Below the pieces are notes generated by a model that worked only from the letters and a program-made list of their open reading frames with translations, had not been told where the DNA came from and did not search any database. A stretch of DNA of 64,000 bases from UBA4572 sp049965515 (GTDB lineage Bacteria > Nitrospirota > Leptospirillia > Leptospirillales > Leptospirillaceae). The stretch's first letter is position 1. Every line of letters starts with the position of its first letter. Location: contig JBMFWG010000002.1 in NCBI GenBank assembly GCA_049965515.1, positions 1-64,000 on the forward strand. Direction: 5' to 3'. Shown one piece after another: positions 19,664 through 27,591 of the stretch. The position numbers and the translations under genes are program-made.

Positions 19664-20502
19664 GAGGACCTCTCCCGGACACTGAGTCCGGGGTGGTAAA
19701 GCTCCGGCCGACGTTGCTCAAAGAAATCGCTTTTTTCGGCGACTTTTTTGGACAGGGCGTCGGTGGGTCGTATGATGGCGCTGATGATCTCCGGCCGATC
19801 ACTTGCGGCCCTTGCCACAACCTCCCCTTTCGGACTCACGATCTGGCTTTCTCCAATGTAACGAAGGGGAGGCAGCTCCCCTCTCGACTCGATTCCGACC
19901 CGGTTGGCCGTAACGGTGAAGAGGCGGTTCTCCACCGACCGGAGGATCATCCCCTGAGGGCCAAAGGGAAGAACCCAGTTGGCAGGGTGGGCGACGACCG
20001 TTGCCCCCGAGAGGGCCAGTGAGCGGAGTGCCTCGGGAAAGAGCCAGTCGAAGCAGATCATGACTCCCAGAGGGCCAAAGGGGGTGTCGATCACAGGAAG
20101 AGGAGATTGTCCTTCCATAAAAAAATCCCGCTCCCTGTCGAATAGGTGAACCTTGTCGTAGGAGGCGAGGAGTCGATCCCCCAAGACGACAAGGGCTCCA
20201 TTAAAAATGCCCTCGGCCCTCCTGATGGGAAGACCCCCCACAACCACCGCCCCTGTTTTTTTTGATAGAGAGGAGAGAAAGTCAAAGGTCGGACCGTTTT
20301 CTGGCTCGGAGAGGTTCTTGACCTCCTCCCTCGAGACAAACTGGTACCCCGTGGCGAAGAGCTCGGGGAGAACGATGAGCCCCGCAGAGGGATCCTTTTG
20401 TGAAAAGAGGAGCTCTTCCACCTCTCTCCGATTTTTTTTAGGATTTCCAAACTGCGGGGAATTCTGGATAACGGTGACCCGAAGGGCGGGCGAGGAATTC
20501 AT
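19660..20502 (-). CDS. Nitrilase-superfamily carbon-nitrogen hydrolase
   Basis: About 280 residues with the Glu-Lys-Cys triad visible: LPELFATGY, SYDKVHLFDRERDFF and VMICFDWLFPEALRSLAL. This branch cleaves amide-type bonds (omega-amidase, carbamoyl-putrescine or related substrates); the specific substrate cannot be told. The start MNSSPALRVTVIQ at 20502 was chosen for the GGAG 7 nt upstream; an ATG pair 42 nt further upstream has no ribosome site. Confidence 0.88.
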   Translation of the reverse strand: MNSSPALRVTVIQNSPQFGNPKKNRREVEELLFSQKDPSAGLIVLPELFATGYQFVSREEVKNLSEPENGPTFDFLSSLSKKTGAVVVGGLPIRRAEGIFNGALVVLGDRLLASYDKVHLFDRERDFFMEGQSPLPVIDTPFGPLGVMICFDWLFPEALRSLALSGATVVAHPANWVLPFGPQGMILRSVENRLFTVTANRVGIESRGELPPLRYIGESQIVSPKGEVVARAASDRPEIISAIIRPTDALSKKVAEKSDFFEQRRPELYHPGLSVRERSS

Positions 20503-20553
20503 CTGCGATCTCCCGGGTGGGGTGAAATGGCCCTCGTACATCATTGCTTGGAG

Positions 20554-21033
20554 TTATTTCAAAAGCTTCCATTGCGCCTTTGTGAGAACCTTTCCGACCT
20601 CCACATGGCCCGACAGATGGTCGAAGGTGGCCTGGGCCATGAGACGGGTGAGGCGCAGATATAGGGCCCTTCCCCTTTGGAGGGGAGGGTTGCGGCTTTC
20701 CATCAGAGAGAGAAATTGCGCACGAAGATGATCTATTCGGGCAAATTGTCTGATCGACCGGGTCACCATATGACGCCTGATTCTTCGGATTCGAAAGATT
20801 TGCTCGGGTGTCAGGTGAAGCTCCTTGGCCCGGGAGAGGATATAGCTTGCTCCGGGATGCGGTCCGAGAGCTTGCGGGAGGATGAAGACCGCTCCGACCT
20901 TGTTCCTGAAAATGTGAAGTTTTTTCATCATTTCGGGACTGGTATAGGGTTGGGATTCCGCCAGGGAGGGGGAGGGTCCGCCCGCCAGGACTGCAACGAG
21001 TAATCCGGCCATTGCCAGAACAAGTGGTTTCAT
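20554..21033 (-). CDS. Periplasmic LTxxQ-motif protein (Spy/CpxP-like)
   Basis: A 159-residue secreted protein. The signal peptide MKPLVLAMAGLLVAVLAGG precedes a short linker. The mature part is helical and basic, with two LTxxQ-type motifs (HLTPEQIFRIRRI and, at the C-terminus, VLTKAQWKLLK), as in Spy/CpxP envelope chaperones. The start at 21033 was chosen because AAAGGA lies 7 nt upstream and the signal peptide begins there; the open frame continues upstream without support. An envelope-stress or metal-stress role is inferred. Confidence 0.72.
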   Translation of the reverse strand: MKPLVLAMAGLLVAVLAGGPSPSLAESQPYTSPEMMKKLHIFRNKVGAVFILPQALGPHPGASYILSRAKELHLTPEQIFRIRRIRRHMVTRSIRQFARIDHLRAQFLSLMESRNPPLQRGRALYLRLTRLMAQATFDHLSGHVEVGKVLTKAQWKLLK

Positions 21034-21197
21034 GGCAAATCCTTTCACGGAGGGTCGCCAGCCTCTCTCACCGGAAGGTGATCGTGCCATATATGCAAAG
21101 TGGAACGCTCCCTTCCCGGAGTTTCTGGTAAAGAAAAGAGCCTTCCCGATGGGGCATACAGGCTTGAGCTGAACGAAGTTTGTCGAATTTTTTGTCT

Positions 21198-21225
21198 CGT
21201 GATAACATGAGGCCATTGTATCACG
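21198..21225. repeat. Inverted repeat in divergent intergenic region
   Basis: CGTGATA (21198-21204) and TATCACG (21219-21225) form a perfect 7-bp inverted repeat spaced 14 bp, between the divergent LTxxQ gene and the outer-membrane gene. It could be an operator for a dimeric regulator. The rest of 21034-21256 holds nothing else I recognise. Confidence 0.35.
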
Positions 21226-21256
21226 GTCCTGACTTTCAGGGTCTCTCAATCATGAG

Positions 21257-22063
21257 TTGTCTCAAGGGCGAGTGTCACCTCATTATCATTATACGGAGGA
21301 GAGGATCATCCTACCCGTCCCCTTTTTCTCTCGGTCTTTTCATGTCGGGCAGACGCACTCTTTCGCCCAACGACTTCGAAGAACCTCCCCTTCGATTCTT
21401 TTGGCCCTTTTCTGTCTGATGCTGGCCTGGACCTCTCCTTCATGGGCGATCGATATCGACAATCAGGATGGGCTGCCTGATTTTTCGAGCCAACCCGATG
21501 CCAGCTCTCCCGAAACAGTGAACCCTCTCGGCGCTCCGGGCCAGATCCTTTTCCAGGCGGATATGGGGTTTGTTCCGGCGTCCGGTCCCTCCGTTACCGG
21601 AGCGATCGGCAATACGGGGCTCGGGACCGGATTTCTCGTGGGCCTTGAGGGAGGCTATACCGTCTACAAGAATCTCGCTCTGACAGCGAGTATTGCGGTC
21701 CATGCCTTCGGTAACGACACGAATATTCCTGTCCTGATCGGGGCCCAGTATTTCTTTGCCAACGGCGGAGGGCTTCCGATGACGATAGGGGGAAATTCGA
21801 TCGATATCATTCCTTATCTTGAGTTTGCCTTTGGTCCGGCCTTCAACTCCTCCACGGCAAGCGATGGTCAGGGTGTGGGAACGACAGCCTTTGCCTTTCG
21901 TGTTGGCCCAGGGATCATGGTTCCCTTTGGGACCGTCAAACATCAGGGGATTTTCTTCGAGATCGACTACGAAAATCAGTCCGGACCCTTTGCGGGACAA
22001 GGGCTGTCCTCCTCTTCGGTGACACTCATTCCTGTCAAGATCGGTTATATCACTCTTTTCTGA
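21257..22063 (+). CDS. Predicted outer-membrane beta-barrel protein
   Basis: The mature region follows a signal segment (LLALFCLMLAWTSPSWA) and alternates hydrophobic residues and glycines in short strands, for example GTGFLVGLEGGYTVYKNLAL and FAFRVGPGIMVPFG. It ends in YITLF, a terminal aromatic typical of barrels inserted by BamA. It resembles small OmpW/OmpA-type barrels, but no family is certain. The start is unclear: TTG at 21257 and GTG at 21272 leave an unusually long n-region, and a good GGAGGAGAGG at about 21296 is followed only by ATC codons. Confidence 0.7.
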   Translation: MSQGRVSPHYHYTEERIILPVPFFSRSFHVGQTHSFAQRLRRTSPSILLALFCLMLAWTSPSWAIDIDNQDGLPDFSSQPDASSPETVNPLGAPGQILFQADMGFVPASGPSVTGAIGNTGLGTGFLVGLEGGYTVYKNLALTASIAVHAFGNDTNIPVLIGAQYFFANGGGLPMTIGGNSIDIIPYLEFAFGPAFNSSTASDGQGVGTTAFAFRVGPGIMVPFGTVKHQGIFFEIDYENQSGPFAGQGLSSSSVTLIPVKIGYITLF

Positions 22064-22071
22064 GGTTCAGG

Positions 22072-22473
22072 ATGATCCGAGTCTCCCAACTCGACCATGT
22101 CGCTCTTCCTGTGGCCGATATGGAACGCTCTCTGGCGTGGTATCAGAGGATTTTTGGGCTTGTTCACACCTATAAAAAAGAGTGGGGGACCGACCCGGCC
22201 TTTCTTTGCGTCGGAGGAACCTGTCTCGCTCTTCTTGATGCAAAAGGTGTCGTGCCTCCTGTGGTCCCGGTAACGCAGCGACATATCTGCTTCCTGGCTG
22301 ACGAGGATGTTTTTTCCGGCGCCATGGATTTCCTGGGGAAGGAAGGGATTCCCTTTAACGTTGATGACCATCAGGTGTCCCGATCGCTTTATTTTCAGGA
22401 TCCGGACGGTCACTGGATTGAGATTACCTGCTATCAGCCGGGACTAGAGCCCGGTTCTCCTGCAGTTTCTTGA
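22072..22473 (+). CDS. VOC-family (glyoxalase/dioxygenase-like) protein
   Basis: A 133-residue protein of the vicinal-oxygen-chelate fold: QLDHVALPVADMERSLAWYQ starts the first beta-alpha-beta-beta-beta unit, and FQDPDGHWIEITCYQPG closes the second. Candidate metal ligands are the His in LDHV, the His in QRHICF and the Glu in WIEI. The substrate is unknown (glyoxalase, ring-cleavage or antibiotic-binding functions all use this fold). It lies 8 nt after the outer-membrane gene. Confidence 0.85.
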   Translation: MIRVSQLDHVALPVADMERSLAWYQRIFGLVHTYKKEWGTDPAFLCVGGTCLALLDAKGVVPPVVPVTQRHICFLADEDVFSGAMDFLGKEGIPFNVDDHQVSRSLYFQDPDGHWIEITCYQPGLEPGSPAVS

Positions 22474-22500
22474 CAATAAACCAAGGCAGAGCTTAATCTT

Positions 22501-23499
22501 ATGGTCATGAATCCACTTCTTGAGACAGGTATCAACGGTATTTGGGTCGCCTACCGCGATCAGATGGCGGCGGTGGAGGAAAAGCTCCATGCGATCCTGA
22601 CAGGGATCGTTCCTCTGGCCAGCGAGATGACATCCTATGTCGTTTCCGGGGGAGGCAAGCGGCTTCGCCCTCTCCTGATGGTCATTTCTTCACGCCTCTC
22701 CGGCGCGGAGGGGGACGAACCGATTCTTTTGGCGGCCGTTGTCGAGATGATTCATACGGCCACTCTTCTTCATGACGATGTGGTCGACAATGCCGATGTC
22801 CGGAGAGGGAAGAAGGCCGCTCATCAACGTTGGGGAAATCAGCCGGCGATTCTGGTGGGTGACTTTCTGTATGCCAACTCTCTCTGGCTGGCCATGGGGC
22901 TTCACAGCCACGAGGTGAATGACTCTCTCACACTGGCCTGCAAGAAGATGTCCGAAGGCGAAATTCTCGAACTCTTTCTTGATGGCAACCTCGAAGCGAC
23001 TGAAGACCAGTACTACAATGTCGCAGCCTGCAAGACCGCGACCCTGACGGCGAGTACTTGCCGCATTGGCGGGATTCTGGGAGGCCTTTCCGAGGAAGAG
23101 AAGGAGTCCCTTGACCGATTCGGCTATTATGTCGGAATGGCCTTTCAGGTGGCGGATGATGCTCTTGATTACATGGCGAGCGAGGAAAAACTTGGAAAAA
23201 CCCTCGGCCGTGATCTTTCCGAAGGGAAGATGACCCTTCCTCTGATTCATTGCCTCGCCACTTCCTCTGCCGAATCCCGGAGCCGTCTTGTGACGAAGGT
23301 CGGTTCAGGAGAGATCCGCAATGGTGATCTCGAAGAGGTCCTGCGTCTCATGAAAGACACCGGGTCGATCGAGTACTCCCTCGGACGGGCCCGGGAGTTT
23401 ACCCGCAAGGCCCAGGAAAGCCTCGAAGGCTTCTCTCATTCCCTTCCCAAGCAGCATCTTCTGGCGCTCTCCGAATTTGTCATTTCACGGGAGATGTAG
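22501..23499 (+). CDS. Long-chain trans-polyprenyl diphosphate synthase
   Basis: A 332-residue all-helical prenyl synthase with both aspartate-rich regions: LLHDDVVDNADVRRGK (first, DDxxD) and MAFQVADDALDYM (second). GGGKRLRPLLM near residue 50 is also typical. Small residues before the first motif, as in octaprenyl (IspB) enzymes, suggest a long chain, probably the quinone side chain. ATGs at 22501 and 22507 are both possible. Confidence 0.92.
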   Translation: MVMNPLLETGINGIWVAYRDQMAAVEEKLHAILTGIVPLASEMTSYVVSGGGKRLRPLLMVISSRLSGAEGDEPILLAAVVEMIHTATLLHDDVVDNADVRRGKKAAHQRWGNQPAILVGDFLYANSLWLAMGLHSHEVNDSLTLACKKMSEGEILELFLDGNLEATEDQYYNVAACKTATLTASTCRIGGILGGLSEEEKESLDRFGYYVGMAFQVADDALDYMASEEKLGKTLGRDLSEGKMTLPLIHCLATSSAESRSRLVTKVGSGEIRNGDLEEVLRLMKDTGSIEYSLGRAREFTRKAQESLEGFSHSLPKQHLLALSEFVISREM

Positions 23500-23515
23500 T
23501 CTAGGAAAAATGAAG

Positions 23516-23687
23516 GACTCCCTCCCGTTGGCCCCACTGATTCAGGAGGATTCGGGTCTTCATGGCCCATATATTGGTGAGCCTCGGAACATACTCGCTT
23601 ACGACCCATCGCGCCTTCGTTCCGAGAGGCGGAGGTCAATGACCCACTATCAACAGGCGCCCCAGTGGCGCAATCAACTGGAGGAAC
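23516..23687 (+). ncRNA. ssrS: Candidate 6S RNA
   Basis: About 170 nt of non-coding sequence that can fold into one long rod with a large central bubble, as 6S RNA does. Pairings from outside in: CCTCC (23521) with GGAGG (23680); CCACTG (23534) with CAGTGG (23663); bubble; TCATGGCC (23560) with GGTC-A-ATGA (23634-23642); apical CTCGGAAC (23583) with GTTCCGAG (23619). The stretch TTGGTGAGC next to an apical CTCGG/CCGAG stem recalls E. coli 6S. 6S binds RNA polymerase-sigma-70. Pairing was done by eye. Confidence 0.5.
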
Positions 23688-23688
23688 G

Positions 23689-24969
23689 TTGGCCGACCTG
23701 ATTCCATTCAACGGGCTGGTATATGCGGAGTCTCTCAAAAGCTCCATCGGAGATCTCACCACCCCCCCCTATGACATCATTTCCAAGGAGGCCCAAAAGG
23801 CCTTTTATGAAAAAAATCCGAACAATGTCATTCGGCTTGAGCTTCCTGTCGCTCCTGACCTGGAGACCCCCGAGTCGAACCGATACACCCGGGCTCGGGC
23901 CGATCTTGACCGGATGCTCTCCTCCGGGGTCCTGACCGTCGATCCTGTTCCCGCCCTCTATCCCTACACGATGACCTTCAAGGATCCTTTGACTGGAAAC
24001 TCCCGGAAGATCCAAGGGTTTGTGGGACGCATCCGGCTTGAGGAATGGGAAAAAAAGATTGTCTATCCGCATGAGCGCACTCTTCAGGGCCCGAAAGAGG
24101 ATCGGATGGCCCTTTTCAAGGCCACATCCTGCTCTTTTAGCCAGATTTACCTCCTCTATCCCGATGCGACCCGCGAGGTTATCGGCCTTCTCGCTCCCAA
24201 ATCTGTGGAACGGTTTCGTTGCACAGATTCCGACAATGTTCTCCACGAACTTGGTGCGGTGACTGATCCTGCGACCCTGGCCCGGGTCACCGAGATCTTC
24301 CGTAAAAAGTCCCTCTACATTGCCGATGGCCATCATCGTTATGAAACCTATCTGGCCTATCGCAACTACCGGAGGAGCCTGGAGACCGCCCCGAACCCCA
24401 ACGCTCCCTACGAGTTTGTGACCGTCTTCCTCGCGGCCATGGAGGATGAGAATCTCTCCGTGTTGCCAACCCACAGACTCGTGAAATCGATTCCTGGCGG
24501 AACCGGGGCCTTTCTTCAGGGACTCGAATCCCGTAGCTCCATTGAGCGTTTTTCCAAGGACCAGATCGATCGCTTTCTCGCAGCCCTTCGGGCTTCTAGT
24601 CCGCAGGAAACTGTTATCGGTGTGGCTGTTTCAGAGACCAACGAACTTCTTCTTTGCCGCCTGAACGTTCCTCGGGCGGAGGGTGTCAAGGCTCTTGATA
24701 CCTACTGGCTTCAGGAGGCAGTCCTCTCGCCGCTTCTGGGAATTACCCCGGAACGTATTCGGACCGAGGATCTTCTTCGGTATGACAAATCAGAGCGTTC
24801 TGTCCATGAGAAGGTCTTTGGAACCCGGGACTATGCCCTGGGTTTCTTTATCCGTCCTGTCTCGGCCAAGGTGATTGAGTCTGTCACGCAGCGAGGGGAG
24901 CTCATGCCTCAGAAGTCGACCTACTTCTATCCAAAACCGCTGACTGGCATGGTGATGGCCAAGCTCTAA
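23689..24969 (+). CDS. DUF1015 family protein
   Basis: About 426 residues with DUF1015 hallmarks: ADLIPFNGLVYAES at the start, TTPPYDIISKEAQKAFY, GRIRLEEWEKKIVYPHERTL, and the central IADGHHRYETYLAYRNYRR. The family is widespread and often near serine or one-carbon metabolism genes, but its activity is unknown. TTG at 23689 is chosen (GGAGG 4 nt upstream, family-like N-terminus); an in-frame GTG at 23665 is the alternative. The ribosome site coincides with the 3' arm of the candidate 6S RNA. Confidence 0.85.
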   Translation: MADLIPFNGLVYAESLKSSIGDLTTPPYDIISKEAQKAFYEKNPNNVIRLELPVAPDLETPESNRYTRARADLDRMLSSGVLTVDPVPALYPYTMTFKDPLTGNSRKIQGFVGRIRLEEWEKKIVYPHERTLQGPKEDRMALFKATSCSFSQIYLLYPDATREVIGLLAPKSVERFRCTDSDNVLHELGAVTDPATLARVTEIFRKKSLYIADGHHRYETYLAYRNYRRSLETAPNPNAPYEFVTVFLAAMEDENLSVLPTHRLVKSIPGGTGAFLQGLESRSSIERFSKDQIDRFLAALRASSPQETVIGVAVSETNELLLCRLNVPRAEGVKALDTYWLQEAVLSPLLGITPERIRTEDLLRYDKSERSVHEKVFGTRDYALGFFIRPVSAKVIESVTQRGELMPQKSTYFYPKPLTGMVMAKL

Positions 24970-24998
24970 GGGATAACTGTCTTCACGAATAAATAAGG

Positions 24999-25034
24999 GA
25001 GATCGCTTCTTTTCGGGGGCGGTCTCTTTTTTTT
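24999..25034 (+). terminator. Rho-independent terminator after the DUF1015 gene
   Basis: GAGATCGC (24999-25006) pairs with GCGGTCTC (25019-25026) over 8 bp including one G-T, followed by eight Ts. It separates the convergent DUF1015 and rluD genes. Confidence 0.85.
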
Positions 25035-25043
25035 GTCGAAAAA

Positions 25044-25985
25044 TCAGTCGGTGGAGGAGGAAGGGGACGGATCGATGGGATGAAGCTGTGACAGAGCTTC
25101 CTGCATGTCTGGAGGAATCGGGGCATGAAACGTGAGGTCTTCGCCTGTGACCGGGTGTGTGAATCCCAGGTTGGCCGCATGGAGCATGATTCTTGGAAAA
25201 AGGAGAGTGTCCTTCCGCCCTCTTTTTTTGTAGACCGGATCTCCGGCGAGCGGGTATCCCAGATGTTGCATGTGAACCCGGATCTGATGGGTCCTTCCGG
25301 TGAGGAGGGTGATGTCCAGGAGGGAATAACCTTCCCGGTAGGCTGTGATGACCCTGTATCGCGTTTGAGAGGGCTTTCCTCCTGCGGTGACGGCAAACTT
25401 CTTTCGGTCCCCGTTGGATCGGCCAATGGGGGCATCAATAAGCCCTCTCCTGGAAGGCGGAATACCTATGGCCAGGGCGACATAGCTTTTTGAGACGGTT
25501 CGTTCCCTGAATTGCTCCATGAGATGGTCGACGACCTCGGCCTTCTTGCCGACGACCAAAAGTCCCGATGTATCTTGATCGAGGCGATGCACAAGCCCGG
25601 CGCGGGCAGGACCTTCATTCTCTCCGGCCTCTTCCCGGGAGAGGTGCCCAAGAAGTCCGTTCAGGAGTGTTCCATTGGGGTGGCCGGGAGCAGGATGGAC
25701 GACAAGAGAGGGAGGCTTGTTGATGACGAGAAGGGAGTCATCCTCATAGAGGATGTCGAGGTCCATCTCCTCCGGGGCATCTTCCGAGGGCGCCGGAGGA
25801 GGGATATGAACGGTGATGATGTCCTTTCCGCGGATCTTATAGGAGGCTGGCTCGACCCGTCCATTGACGGTAATCAGCCCCTCATCCAGAATTTTCTGGA
25901 TCCTTGAGCGGGAAAAGGGAAGACACGTCTGGGCGAGAAATTGGTCCAGTCGTTTTTTTGATTCCCCGGGATCGACCTGGTACAT
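25044..25985 (-). CDS. rluD: 23S rRNA pseudouridine synthase, RluD family
   Basis: About 313 residues: an N-terminal S4 RNA-binding domain (KKRLDQFLAQ... SRIQKILDEGLITVNG), then the catalytic domain with the active-site Asp in AGLVHRLDQDTSGLLV and the later LLTGRTHQIRVHMQHLGYPL. The start ATG at 25985 (MYQVDPGES) gives a normal family N-terminus. The open frame runs upstream into the TPR gene without another ATG, GTG or TTG after that gene's stop. RluD and RluC cannot be separated by sequence alone; RluD is preferred by context with lspA. Confidence 0.9.
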   Translation of the reverse strand: MYQVDPGESKKRLDQFLAQTCLPFSRSRIQKILDEGLITVNGRVEPASYKIRGKDIITVHIPPPAPSEDAPEEMDLDILYEDDSLLVINKPPSLVVHPAPGHPNGTLLNGLLGHLSREEAGENEGPARAGLVHRLDQDTSGLLVVGKKAEVVDHLMEQFRERTVSKSYVALAIGIPPSRRGLIDAPIGRSNGDRKKFAVTAGGKPSQTRYRVITAYREGYSLLDITLLTGRTHQIRVHMQHLGYPLAGDPVYKKRGRKDTLLFPRIMLHAANLGFTHPVTGEDLTFHAPIPPDMQEALSQLHPIDPSPSSSTD

Positions 25986-26055
25986 GCGGCATTCAAGCGT
26001 GTCTCCGGCGGCAAACTTCCCGGCTTCCTCTGCCGTCAGCTTTTTTCTGACAAGC

Positions 26056-26961
26056 TCAATGCCGGCTGATGGTTCGATCCTTCTCAACTTTTTCCCTGGC
26101 CTTTTCCATATTGGACTTGATGGCCGTATTCCCCGGGTCCTGTGTCTGGGCGATCTTCCATTCCGCCAGGGCGCGCTCATAGTTCTCCTGGTCCATAAAG
26201 ATCGTTCCCAGATCGATCCGGGCCTGGAGGTTTAAGGGGTTCATGTCGAGGGCTTCTTCAAGGACGCTAATGGCCCCGTCTTTATCCCCGACCATGTTCA
26301 GGGTCCATCCCAGCTCTCGCATCGTTTCATCGCTGGGCTCGATTTCAACGGCCTCCTCAAGCTCCATGATGGCCTCATCCCACTTTCCCTGTTCGGAGTA
26401 GAGAAGGCCGAGCAGCTGGTGGACCCTGGGATGGAGGGGGTCGATATCTGTCAATGCAAGAAGATAGCGCTCCGCCTCTTCAAAGCGGGCATGTTCGAAG
26501 TAGATCTTTCCGATCGTTTCGTAGGCATCCGTGTTCAAGGGATCTTCGGAGAGAAGATCGTTGAGAAGAAGGATCGCCCCCCTGGGATTTCCCTTCCCGT
26601 GGGCGGCAAAGGCCAGATGGAGTGTGATGTCCCGTTTTTCGACAATGTTCTGGGCCTCTTCGAGGAGGGCTTCCCCGAGTCGCTCGGCCTCATCGAATTC
26701 CTTGAAGTAGATATGGAGATGAAGTGCGTAGATTCCGAGCTTGCGGTCCTTGGGCCAGTCTTTTTTCCAAAGGGCGATCTTTTTTTTCGCCTCGTCGAAT
26801 CGTCCTCCCTGGATCAGGGAGTCAATCATCAGATAACGAAATGGCAAAACGGACGGTTCGTCTGAAATCCCTGCTTCGGCCAGGTGAAAAGCCTTTAGCC
26901 ATTCGTTATTTTCCAGAGCCAGCTGTATCCGGGTGATGCGGCTTTTAACTGTCTGGTCCAT
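26056..26961 (-). CDS. Tetratricopeptide-repeat protein
   Basis: About 301 residues of tandem TPR helices, such as AYETIGKIYFEHARFEEAERYL, the following LHPRVHQLLGLLYSEQGKWDEA unit, and NLQARIDLGTIFMDQENYERAL. No signal peptide or enzyme domain is seen, so it is a cytoplasmic scaffold for protein contacts with unknown partners. The ATG at 26961 is preferred (GGAGGAG 6 nt upstream); ATGs at 26976 and 26967 also exist. It sits between rluD and lspA. Confidence 0.85.
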   Translation of the reverse strand: MDQTVKSRITRIQLALENNEWLKAFHLAEAGISDEPSVLPFRYLMIDSLIQGGRFDEAKKKIALWKKDWPKDRKLGIYALHLHIYFKEFDEAERLGEALLEEAQNIVEKRDITLHLAFAAHGKGNPRGAILLLNDLLSEDPLNTDAYETIGKIYFEHARFEEAERYLLALTDIDPLHPRVHQLLGLLYSEQGKWDEAIMELEEAVEIEPSDETMRELGWTLNMVGDKDGAISVLEEALDMNPLNLQARIDLGTIFMDQENYERALAEWKIAQTQDPGNTAIKSNMEKAREKVEKDRTISRH

Positions 26962-27004
26962 GCCCATCTCCTCCATAGCTCGTGTCGCAGCGAGTCTTTA
27001 TTCG

Positions 27005-27541
27005 TTAATTCGTTCCGGCGGGTGTTCCGGTCCTGTGTCTCTCATCTCTCCACTGGAGGATGAGGAGTGTTCCCACCCCAACGACAATGGCCGAGTCGGC
27101 AATGTTGAATGCCGGCCAATGGGCATTTCCGATATAAAAATCGAGAAAGTCGACGACGCGGCCTTCACGGATCCTGTCTGAGAGATTCCCTGCGGCCCCT
27201 CCGAATATCAGGGCGAGAGGGTAGATATCCGGGAGGTGTTCTCGTCCTTTTTTGACGCTATAGATGAGAATTCCCACCATGGCGAGCAACGTGAACCCGA
27301 TGAGAAGAGTCTCCTGCACTCCTGTTCCCTCTCCGGAAAAAAGGCCAAAGACAATGCCTGTGTTTCGGACCGAGACAATTCTGAAGAAATGGGGGATGAG
27401 TTGTATGCTCGAAAAAAGATCGAGTCGTGTTTGGACAAAAAACTTTGATATCTGATCGAGGGAAAAGACAAGCCCTGCGATCGATATGTATGTTACCCAG
27501 CGCCTTCCGATTTTTCTCTCCCTTGGTATCGGGTTTTCCAT
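27005..27541 (-). CDS. lspA: Lipoprotein signal peptidase II
   Basis: A 178-residue inner-membrane protein with four predicted transmembrane helices. The family blocks RNTGIVFGLF, GGAAGNLSDRIREGRVVDF (first catalytic Asp) and FNIADSAIVVGVG (second catalytic Asp) are present. It cleaves prolipoprotein signal peptides after lipid transfer. It follows ileS by about 50 nt, the classic ileS-lspA pair. Confidence 0.96.
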   Translation of the reverse strand: MENPIPRERKIGRRWVTYISIAGLVFSLDQISKFFVQTRLDLFSSIQLIPHFFRIVSVRNTGIVFGLFSGEGTGVQETLLIGFTLLAMVGILIYSVKKGREHLPDIYPLALIFGGAAGNLSDRIREGRVVDFLDFYIGNAHWPAFNIADSAIVVGVGTLLILQWRDERHRTGTPAGTN

Positions 27542-27591
27542 TGGATCATTTTACCACACTCCCGAGATCTCCTGCATGAGAGGAGGGGCCT

